Positions 1 through 4,602 of a DNA stretch of 5,268 nt are shown here, piece by piece. A model generated the notes under the pieces. It ran no database searches. It saw nothing but the letters and a program-made list of their open reading frames with translations, and was not told the origin of the DNA. Every line of letters begins with the position of its first letter. The first letter of the stretch is position 1. The DNA comes from Candidatus Fermentibacteraceae bacterium (lineage in GTDB: Bacteria; Fermentibacterota; Fermentibacteria; Fermentibacterales; JCC-6): assembly GCA_029932015.1 (NCBI GenBank), contig JAOZQW010000178.1, positions 1 through 5,268 on the forward strand, written 5' to 3'. A program made the position numbers and the translations under genes.

Positions 1-731
1 ATCTCGAGGCGTTCTATCTCCCTGTCGCCCGGCAGGACTATGAAGCTCTCTGAGAAGTAGATGACATCTGTGGCGATAGTGTATGGAGTAACAGTGCCGT
101 CAGCAGTATCCAGCACAAGGAAGCGACGGTATCCCGTCTCGTTGATATCAAGTCCGCAGGGAGAACCGGGGTAGTGAACTCTCCCCTGGTCGGTCTGTTT
201 GTGAATGTGCCCGAGAAAGACCCTCCAGGGATCGAACCTGCTGATGTCGTTCGATGAGAGGGGCATGTAGGTGCCCGGTTCGTAGGGATTCCTCTGCCTG
301 ATGCCGCCGTGATAGTCGCCGTGTCCCACCAGCACCCAGCGCCTGCCCTTTATAAACTCTTCCTGCAGGGCGATACTGGAACCCATTATCCGGTTCTCCT
401 CGTAGGGTACGAAGAGAATTGTGGCATCTTCCAGGTCGACGGTTTCCGGTTCCCTGTAGACAGAGATGTTACGGCAGATCACAGCCTTGCCGGATATCCC
501 GGTGTCATGATTGCCCGGAATGATGTGAAGATGGAGACCGGGGAAGCACTGACAGAGTTCCTCGAATTCAGAGCAGTTGATCATCTCCCTGTCAAAAAGG
601 TCACCAGCTATGATGACCTGGCTGATATCCATCTCGACCGACTGCCGAAAGATATCCTCCATCGCCTCGAATCTGCCGGGATACTGCTCCCTGGATGTAA
701 GGTGCGCGTCTGCCGTGATCGCGATCCTCAT
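1..731 (-). CDS. SbcD/Mre11-like metallophosphoesterase (3' end outside window)
   Basis: Calcineurin-type metallophosphoesterase, probably a DNA repair nuclease or phosphodiesterase of the SbcD/Mre11 group acting in the cytoplasm. The visible 243 residues contain all the family's metal-binding motifs in order: D8-A-H10, G43-D44-L-F-D47, G73-N-H-D76, a G136-H137 motif followed by GDYHGG, and G174-H-I-H177. The frame is open to the window edge, so the C-terminal capping part is unseen. The start at 731 is chosen because the protein begins directly with the first beta strand (MRIAITADAH) and GAGGTGG lies about 7 nt upstream. A -24/-12 promoter at 914-930 points at the gene. SbcD is often followed by an SbcC/Rad50 ATPase, which would lie left of the window and would settle the assignment. 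The phosphoesterase family is certain; the Mre11-like sub-assignment is likely, but a different phosphodiesterase specificity cannot be excluded. Confidence 0.9.
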   Translation of the reverse strand, partial: MRIAITADAHLTSREQYPGRFEAMEDIFRQSVEMDISQVIIAGDLFDREMINCSEFEELCQCFPGLHLHIIPGNHDTGISGKAVICRNISVYREPETVDLEDATILFVPYEENRIMGSSIALQEEFIKGRRWVLVGHGDYHGGIRQRNPYEPGTYMPLSSNDISRFDPWRVFLGHIHKQTDQGRVHYPGSPCGLDINETGYRRFLVLDTADGTVTPYTIATDVIYFSESFIVLPGDREIERLE

Positions 732-820
732 GAGTTGCCACCTCGGCAGTCAGAAGTCGGCTTATGATATGGTGCAGTGTGTTCAATAAGTGGATGACCA
801 GCGCCTGTTAGATGGTGCAT
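728..820 (-). CDS. Possible 30-residue leader ORF overlapping the nuclease start
   Basis: An ATG at 820 follows a GGGAGGGG Shine-Dalgarno-like run by 5 nt and opens 30 codons. The stop (TGA, 730-728) overlaps the nuclease ATG (731-729) in an ATGA arrangement typical of translational coupling. The peptide begins MHHLTGAGHP, contains five histidines, and has no signal peptide or recognisable domain. It would lie on the transcript from the -24/-12 promoter at 914-930. The nuclease also has its own ribosome site, so coupling is not required. A chance ORF is entirely possible; the good ribosome site and exact overlap are the only support. Confidence 0.22.
   Translation of the reverse strand: MHHLTGAGHPLIEHTAPYHKPTSDCRGGNS
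781..791. repeat. 11-bp direct repeat (second copy 1020-1030)
   Basis: GTTCAATAAGT occurs at 781-791 and again at 1020-1030. On the minus strand one copy lies 50 nt before the nuclease start and the other directly after the hairpin that ends the unknown gene. The copies bracket the -24/-12 promoter at 914-930. They may be remnants of a small duplication or binding sites; the short length leaves chance possible. Confidence 0.35.
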
Positions 821-913
821 CTCAACCCCTCCCTGACCCGTTTGTCAGTAGTCTCAGTATATCGCAGGAGAGCATCAAGGTAAAGCTGTGGTTTCTCCCC
901 TTGAATACACCTA

Positions 914-930
914 TGCAGGAAACTTGCCAG
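914..930 (-). promoter_or_regulatory. Sigma-54 (-24/-12) promoter B, for the nuclease gene
   Basis: Read on the minus strand the site is CTGGCAAGTTTCCTGCA. It has the GG (928-927) and GC (916-915) separated by exactly 10 bases that sigma-54 requires (consensus TGGCACG-N4-TTGCA), with flanking matches TGGCA and TGCA. Transcription would start near 903, giving a leader of about 170 nt before the nuclease ATG. The 17 bases are identical to the site at 1558-1574, including non-consensus interior bases. A sigma-54 activator gene lies close by at 1870-3489. Confidence 0.7.
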
Positions 931-1033
931 CACCCGTATGCTTGATACTCAGCAGAGAGAGCAGTAGAGGGACTATTGCATCTGCCAGGTAACTGAAGTC
1001 CGCTCAGAAAATGAAGGGAGTTCAATAAGTCAC

Positions 1034-1065
1034 TGATACTCCTCAGTTCTCAGAGGGGAGTATCA
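1034..1065 (-). promoter_or_regulatory. Hairpin/dyad spanning the stop codon of the unknown gene
   Basis: Perfect 9-bp arms TGATACTCC (1034-1042) and GGAGTATCA (1057-1065) can extend by a T-G wobble and a C-G pair to a 10-nt loop. The TGA stop of the gene at 1043-1522 lies inside. As RNA it could end or protect that transcript, but no T-run follows on the minus strand. As DNA it lies roughly 130-160 bp upstream of the predicted start of promoter B, the usual range for an activator binding site, and GATACTCCTCAG resembles GATACCTCAG upstream of promoter A. The symmetry is certain; the role is open. Confidence 0.4.
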
Positions 1066-1522
1066 TGCCGGAGTGATGCTGCCTGGCTATGCGGTCGATA
1101 GCCATTATCGCGGCGGCCCGGCTTGATTCCGTTCCACTGGCGCTGAAGCGCCGCCCGGAGCTGTCGGGACCGCAGTAATTCACCTCGTAGGAGACAAGTG
1201 CGTACTCCCTGCCGGTGGCGGTGTTCATCACGGTTGAATCCTCAACAGCTCCTTTGTAAAGAACGCTATCTGACTCATTCTTCAACAGATAGCGCCACTT
1301 GCGCTGACGGGAGGAAGTACGCCATTTCCGGGGTGCGGGTCCGGCGCCCGATCTATAAAGGGGATGTACAGTGACCGCAGCGAGGTCGAGGGGCGGGTCG
1401 ACCTCCAGACTGAAAGTGAGCTCCGGGCTGTCGAGGTCGCGGTTCTCTCGTACGGTGATGGTGGAGCCCGGAGCATCCATCACCCATTCACCATCGTAAG
1501 AAACATTCTCCATGGAAAGCAT
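1043..1522 (-). CDS. Uncharacterised 159-residue cytosolic protein under a sigma-54 promoter
   Basis: I do not recognise this protein. It has no signal peptide or membrane segment. The N-terminal half (about 5-55) reads as short beta strands (GSTITVREN, LTFSLEVDPP). A basic, tryptophan-containing stretch follows at 65-77 (RKWRTSSRQRKWR), then another beta-rich part (EYALVSYEVNY, 107-116) and a C-terminal alanine-rich helix (133-148). The final strand-Gly-Ser-helix pattern and basic patch would suit nucleic-acid binding, with only vague likeness to a dsRNA-binding fold; this is weak. The start at 1522 is supported by GGGAG at 1532-1528, 5 nt upstream; an internal ATG at 1513 is the alternative. 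A -24/-12 promoter at 1558-1574 would give a leader of about 25 nt that contains this ribosome site. The gene is divergent from the sigma-54 activator, and the same promoter sequence also precedes the nuclease, which argues for a shared regulon. Promoter, ribosome site and protein-like composition support a real gene. Confidence 0.68.
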   Translation of the reverse strand: MLSMENVSYDGEWVMDAPGSTITVRENRDLDSPELTFSLEVDPPLDLAAVTVHPLYRSGAGPAPRKWRTSSRQRKWRYLLKNESDSVLYKGAVEDSTVMNTATGREYALVSYEVNYCGPDSSGRRFSASGTESSRAAAIMAIDRIARQHHSGMILPSEN

Positions 1523-1557
1523 TCTGACTCCCGTCGATGTTATTCACTCACATCCCT

Positions 1558-1574
1558 TGCAGGAAACTTGCCAG
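1558..1574 (-). promoter_or_regulatory. Sigma-54 (-24/-12) promoter A, for the unknown gene
   Basis: On the minus strand CTGGCAAGTTTCCTGCA gives GG at 1572-1571 and GC at 1560-1559 with the obligatory 10-base gap. The predicted start near 1547 leaves about 25 nt before the ATG at 1522, enough to include the GGGAG ribosome site. It is identical over 17 bases to promoter B (914-930). The gene for a GAFTGA-containing activator begins about 300 bp away on the other strand, the usual arrangement for a local sigma-54 regulator and its target. Confidence 0.78.
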
Positions 1575-1641
1575 AACGTCTGAATGGCATTTATCAATAC
1601 TGAACAGATGTATACGCTATATGGTAATCATGCGTTTACAA

Positions 1642-1672
1642 TGAGGTTTTAGCTTCTGCGAGCGATACCTCA
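1642..1672. promoter_or_regulatory. Candidate activator-binding dyad upstream of promoter A
   Basis: Inverted arms TGAGGT (1642-1647) and ACCTCA (1667-1672) are 25 bp apart centre to centre. They sit about 95-125 bp upstream of the predicted start of promoter A, where sigma-54 activators normally bind. The right arm lies in GATACCTCAG, close to GATACTCCTCAG in the dyad at 1034-1065 upstream of promoter B. The arms are only 6 bp, so this is tentative. Confidence 0.3.
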
Positions 1673-1676
1673 GATA

Positions 1677-1705
1677 TTTACAGGAGTGCTCATATTCTGC
1701 ATGAT
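1677..1705 (+). promoter_or_regulatory. Possible sigma-70 promoter for the activator gene
   Basis: TTTACA (1677-1682) and CATGAT (1700-1705) are separated by 17 bp, matching the -35 and -10 consensus at 5/6 and 4/6 positions. Initiation would be near 1712. This would allow constitutive supply of the activator, as is common for sigma-54 regulators. It lies just beside the dyad at 1642-1672, so autoregulation is conceivable. Confidence 0.35.
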
Positions 1706-1742
1706 ACGGATTGAATGTGAACCTGTTCTAAATGGACACGCA

Positions 1743-1765
1743 CCAGCCGCACATTGAGCGGCTGG
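1743..1765 (+). promoter_or_regulatory. Perfect 8-bp hairpin in the activator leader
   Basis: CCAGCCGC (1743-1750) and GCGGCTGG (1758-1765) form a perfect GC-rich 8-bp stem with a 7-nt loop. It lies about 105 bp before the preferred start codon (1870), so it would be in the 5' leader. There is no T-run after it, so it is not a classical terminator. It could be an operator or a leader structure. If translation instead began at 1732 it would be coding. Confidence 0.4.
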
Positions 1766-1869
1766 ATGCATGTCCTTCCGGATGCAGGGAGAAACTCACT
1801 GTTCAACGGACATCCACCCGCTCATGCATGATCGGGATGCCTGTCCTCAATAACTTGTCGGGGGGACAT

Positions 1870-3489
1870 ATGCGCTGGAAGAACGGGAAGCCAGGGGAGC
1901 AGGTAGTCGTCACTTATAACGGCAGACCGGGTGCATGCGCGGCAGCAGCAGTTCTGCTGAAGCATCCGGATGCGGGGATATACATCTCCAGCACCTACCA
2001 TCTTGCCAGATGCCTTTCCTCCATCTCGAAGCACGAGAGCATCAGGGAGATCCACATCTGCGGCATGGGTTATAAAGGTCCGGTGCTCGACCTGCTGGAA
2101 GCACTGAAGAGGCTTCACGAGAGGGCCATAAAGGTGAACTGGTACTGCGGGAACTACTGGAACATGGACCAGGTGGGGCCTGGACTGGCGAAGCTCTGCA
2201 CACTCCACCACTCACCTGATTCCGACTCCGATACCAATGTCATCGTCGATGCCCTGGGGCTTGCAGGGAATGAACATACCGGGATGCTTTTAGAACTCTC
2301 TGACATGAACGCGCAGCCGACCGGTCTTGCGAAGGATCTCTCCGATCTTGTCGAGGCAGGGAAGTTCAGGTACTTCCAGTTCGGTGATCTCGCCTCATAT
2401 CCAGGCGCCATCCGCAAGCTGGCGGCCCAGTATCCCCTCTCCCCGGAGGAGAGGAAAGCGGTCAGGCTGTTCAAGGCGGCAGGACAGAGCGAGGGTCTTG
2501 ATGGCTGCTCACCGGCCATACGAAAGATCAAGGGCAACCTCTCAAGATACGGCAGACTCGACAGGGTCAATGTCCTTATCCTCGGGGAGACAGGCGTTGG
2601 CAAGGAGCGCGTTGCGAGACTGCTTCACTTCGCCAGCCCGAGAGCGGAGGAGCCCTTCTTCTGTGAGAACTGCGCTACCCTCAGCGGTGAAGGTCTCATC
2701 AACTCAAGGCTGTTCGGACATGTAAAGGGCGCATTCACAGGGGCGGTGCAGGACACGGAAGGCATACTCGATGCCGCTGATGGCGGTGTACTCTTCCTTG
2801 ATGAGATCGGCGAGATGCCTCTGGATACTCAGGCCAAGCTCCTCCGTGTGATCGACAACGGAGCATATACTCCAGTAGGCTCTGTGCAGGAGAAACGGAC
2901 CGATGTCCGCATCATCGCGGCCACCAACTGCGATCTCGGAGCCATGGTCAATGAGAGAGCCTTCCGCATAGATCTCTTCTACAGGCTCAACCAGCTTGTG
3001 ATAGTAGTCCCACCCCTTCGGGAGAGGCTGGAGGACATCCCGCATCTGGCCGGTTCGATCAGGCGGGAACTTGAGCGGAAACATGATATGGAGCTGCTGC
3101 AGCTCACAGAGGAGCAGACCGCAGCCCTCAGCAGCTACAGCTGGCCGGGCAATGTGCGCCAGCTCTACAACGTGCTCCAGAAAGCCTGGATACTTGAGAT
3201 GATGGATGACATTGATAATATCATTACAGAGCAGGCCGCACTCGTCACAGTGGCATCTCCAACTGAGATGAAGTCCGAGGTGAATGCAGCTCCTTTGAGC
3301 ATTTCCTCCGGAGGACCGCTCATGCTGCCCTCAATGCCCTCTGATGTGGTCCCTGCGGACGAAGTGATGTCAAAATATGCCAGTGAGGCTCTGACAGCAT
3401 TTGGTGGCAACAAGACAAAAACTGCGGAGGCCCTGGGGATAAGCGTCAACACACTGAACAAGAAGCTGCGAAGTCAGGATCAGAGGTAA
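1870..3489 (+). CDS. Sigma-54 enhancer-binding activator with degenerate DHH-like sensor domain
   Basis: NtrC-family activator of sigma-54 RNA polymerase, 539 residues. N-terminal domain (about 9-185): strand-helix layout of a DHH phosphoesterase (VVVTYNG, IHICGMG, VNWYCGNYW, then a motif near LELSDMN) with the catalytic Asp/His replaced. AAA+ domain (about 215-445) is intact: Walker A GETGVGKE (239-246), sigma-54-contact loop GAFTGA (287-292), Walker B LFLDE (308-312), sensor I ATN (351-353), arginine-finger region FRIDLFYRLN (365-374), WPGNVRQL (425-432). A Fis-type HTH ends the protein (about 510-534). There is no receiver domain, so control is probably by a bound ligand and not phosphorylation. 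Start at 1870: a G-rich ribosome-like site (1860-1866) lies just before it and the first strand follows at once. An in-frame ATG at 1732 would add 46 residues of non-domain-like sequence without a ribosome site. It is divergent from a gene with a -24/-12 promoter, its likely target. Confidence 0.93.
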   Translation: MRWKNGKPGEQVVVTYNGRPGACAAAAVLLKHPDAGIYISSTYHLARCLSSISKHESIREIHICGMGYKGPVLDLLEALKRLHERAIKVNWYCGNYWNMDQVGPGLAKLCTLHHSPDSDSDTNVIVDALGLAGNEHTGMLLELSDMNAQPTGLAKDLSDLVEAGKFRYFQFGDLASYPGAIRKLAAQYPLSPEERKAVRLFKAAGQSEGLDGCSPAIRKIKGNLSRYGRLDRVNVLILGETGVGKERVARLLHFASPRAEEPFFCENCATLSGEGLINSRLFGHVKGAFTGAVQDTEGILDAADGGVLFLDEIGEMPLDTQAKLLRVIDNGAYTPVGSVQEKRTDVRIIAATNCDLGAMVNERAFRIDLFYRLNQLVIVVPPLRERLEDIPHLAGSIRRELERKHDMELLQLTEEQTAALSSYSWPGNVRQLYNVLQKAWILEMMDDIDNIITEQAALVTVASPTEMKSEVNAAPLSISSGGPLMLPSMPSDVVPADEVMSKYASEALTAFGGNKTKTAEALGISVNTLNKKLRSQDQR

Positions 3490-3501
3490 ATACGTTAAGC
3501 T

Positions 3502-3535
3502 CATTGTCGTAATATCTGCGTGATATATGATAATG
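3502..3535 (+). terminator. Long AU-rich hairpin after the activator gene
   Basis: Starting 13 nt after the stop, 3502-3516 pairs with 3522-3535: 14 base pairs including two G-U wobbles, one bulged A (3512) and a 5-nt loop TGCGT. The stem is AU-rich and is followed by TTCAGATTATT and not a clean T-run, so it is a weak or atypical terminator, or a 3' protecting structure. The next gene has its own promoter, which suits a transcript end here. Confidence 0.42.
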
Positions 3536-3585
3536 TTCAGATTATTGAGGCCTTTCTCGGGCACATATCACATATAGTGATCGGA

Positions 3586-3620
3586 TTAACATATCTGTGT
3601 CTAACCCTGAAGTTAACATA
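3586..3620 (+). repeat. Paired 8-bp direct repeats upstream of a promoter
   Basis: TTAACATA occurs at 3586-3593 and 3613-3620, 27 bp apart, ending 8 bp before the -35 box at 3628. A nearby ATCAC/GTGAT dyad lies at 3567-3581. They could be regulator sites for the secreted-protein gene, but AT-rich short words recur by chance. Confidence 0.2.
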
Positions 3621-3627
3621 ATGCCCC

Positions 3628-3655
3628 TTGACTGTAGACTACTTTCGTGTATACT
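3628..3655 (+). promoter_or_regulatory. Sigma-70 promoter of the secreted-protein gene
   Basis: TTGACT (3628-3633) and TATACT (3650-3655) with a 16-bp spacer match the housekeeping consensus at 5/6 each. Initiation near 3662 gives a leader of about 49 nt ending in a full Shine-Dalgarno site. The strong elements suggest high basal expression. Confidence 0.68.
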
Positions 3656-3696
3656 AATTTTCTTCTATTTACTGCGCACATCATACTAGTCCCTGC

Positions 3697-3704
3697 AAAG
3701 GAGG
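3697..3704 (+). promoter_or_regulatory. Full-length Shine-Dalgarno site
   Basis: AAAGGAGG is complementary to all eight bases of the common 16S rRNA tail and lies 6 nt before the ATG at 3711. It fixes that start codon. Confidence 0.85.
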
Positions 3705-3710
3705 GGTATA

Positions 3711-4409
3711 ATGAGATTCCTATTTCTGGTTTTACTCACGATGGTTACACTGGGTTTCGCCCAACCGACTGAGGTCGTTGTCTTCCACACCGTATGCCAC
3801 AATTCATTTGTGCGGGATGCGCTTGATAATCTCGGATGGCCCTACACAGCCTACGACGACACACAGGAGGCCGCCTTCCGGGCGGATGTGGCTAACGGTG
3901 CCGACATCGTCGTCTACAACTGCCCGTCAAACTATGAGCCGGCATCACTGCCTGTGCTGGAGACCTATGTTGACGGCGGCGGAAGGCTCATAATGTCCTT
4001 CTGGTCTTTGGGGTATGAATTGAGTTCCGGCCTCTGGCCTGCCATGGAGATGACATACCTGTCAGACTACTCTACACCATTGCCTTTCTACAGCTGGGAA
4101 GCCTCCCACGACGTTTTCAACACTCCCAATGTCATCAGCTTCCCGCTGAGTTTCACTGACACATGGGCACTCGATGGGCAGAAGCTGGACGCTATCACTG
4201 ACGGTCTGATCCTGGGGGGCTACACAGCCTCGTCTCAGGCTGGTGAAGGCGGCATGATCCTGGGCAATGACGGCAATACCATTTTCAACGGCTTCTGTAT
4301 CGACGAGGGTGTAAATATCGTACCTCTTATCGAGAATGAGCTTGCTTATGTCTGGTCAACTACAGCTCTCGACAGAAGCACCTGGGGGGCTATCAAAACC
4401 AGCTTCTAG
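3711..4409 (+). CDS. Secreted protein of unknown function, possible GATase-1/ThuA-like fold
   Basis: A 232-residue exported protein. Residues 1-17 form a Sec signal peptide (one Arg, hydrophobic LFLVLLTMVTL, then G-F-A) with likely type I cleavage after A17; no lipobox cysteine. The mature part starts with VVVFHTVCHNSF, then a helix and GADIVVYNCPS (about 63-73), then a helix and the Gly-rich VDGGGRLIMSFW (about 87-98). This alternation resembles the flavodoxin-like fold of GATase-1/ThuA-type domains often found in extracellular proteins; the later FNGFCIDEG and VPLIENELAYV fit its closing segments. I see no catalytic triad I would trust. The C-terminus (DRSTWGAIKTSF) has no membrane anchor or LPXTG-type signal. 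It is a single-gene unit: own promoter, strong ribosome site, strong terminator. Gene and export are near certain; fold is moderate, function unknown. Confidence 0.85.
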   Translation: MRFLFLVLLTMVTLGFAQPTEVVVFHTVCHNSFVRDALDNLGWPYTAYDDTQEAAFRADVANGADIVVYNCPSNYEPASLPVLETYVDGGGRLIMSFWSLGYELSSGLWPAMEMTYLSDYSTPLPFYSWEASHDVFNTPNVISFPLSFTDTWALDGQKLDAITDGLILGGYTASSQAGEGGMILGNDGNTIFNGFCIDEGVNIVPLIENELAYVWSTTALDRSTWGAIKTSF

Positions 4410-4434
4410 GTCTGATAGACAACAGATACTGAAG

Positions 4435-4465
4435 GGGAGGATGGATCGGTCCATCCTCCCTTTTT
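4435..4465 (+). terminator. Rho-independent terminator of the secreted-protein gene
   Basis: Arms 4435-4445 and 4450-4460 form a perfect 11-bp stem (GGGAGGATGGA with its complement) closed by a TCGG tetraloop and followed by five T residues, 25 nt after the stop at 4409. On the minus strand no T-run follows the stem, so it acts in one direction and would not properly end the converging nfo transcript. Confidence 0.95.
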
Positions 4466-4478
4466 CCAGTCATGGTGA

Positions 4479-4602
4479 GGGTCAGACGTAAACCCGTTAA
4501 CCATGTATGCGCATATCCGCCCAAATGGAGATAATAAATTGGATGATTGGAAATAACTCGCGGATATTGCGTCAATCAGTTTAACAAATTTACGTCTGAC
4601 CC
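4479..4602. mobile_element. 124-bp MITE-like element with imperfect terminal inverted repeats
   Basis: The ends GGGTCAGACGTAAA (4479-4492) and TTTACGTCTGACCC (4589-4602) are perfect 14-bp inverted repeats. Aligned inward, similarity continues to about 42-43 bp per arm (shared GTTAA, then ATATCCGC; left arm to 4520, right arm from 4560), leaving a 39-bp core. There is no ORF, so it would depend on a transposase elsewhere. Ends of the GGGTCAGAC type are, from memory, common beside REP-associated tyrosine (Y1) transposases; this is not proven here. I see no clear target duplication. The right arm overlaps the 3' end of nfo and supplies its stop. The arms could also fold as one long RNA hairpin. 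Confidence 0.6.

Larger units (their letters stand above)
732..1042. other. Intergenic region without a convincing large gene
   Basis: About 310 bases between the nuclease and the unknown 159-residue gene. It holds the -24/-12 promoter (914-930), a possible short leader ORF (728-820), one copy each at 781-791 and 1020-1030 of an 11-bp direct repeat, and one arm of a hairpin at 1034-1065. A 67-codon minus-strand frame (822-1025) would need a TTG start, lacks protein-like composition and runs through the promoter, so I do not call it. I see no tRNA or recognisable structured RNA here. Confidence 0.6.

Noticed and set aside
309..767. 152-codon plus-strand frame
   Set aside because: It lies opposite the metallophosphoesterase, whose frame carries all five family motifs; this is an antisense shadow.
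822..1025. 67-codon minus-strand frame
   Set aside because: Needs a TTG start, has no good ribosome site, resembles no protein and runs through the -24/-12 promoter at 914-930.
1364..1603. 79-codon plus-strand frame
   Set aside because: Overlaps the better supported minus-strand gene at 1043-1522 and its promoter; no ribosome site.
1999..2016. Internal CTGGCAAG on the minus strand inside the activator gene, possible -24/-12 site
   Set aside because: The GC is not at the required 10-base distance from GG.
3545..3562. GG-N10-GC spacing upstream of the secreted-protein gene, a possible third -24/-12 site
   Set aside because: Only the GG and GC fit; surrounding bases (AGGCCTT...GGGC) do not match, and a good sigma-70 promoter lies downstream at 3628-3655.
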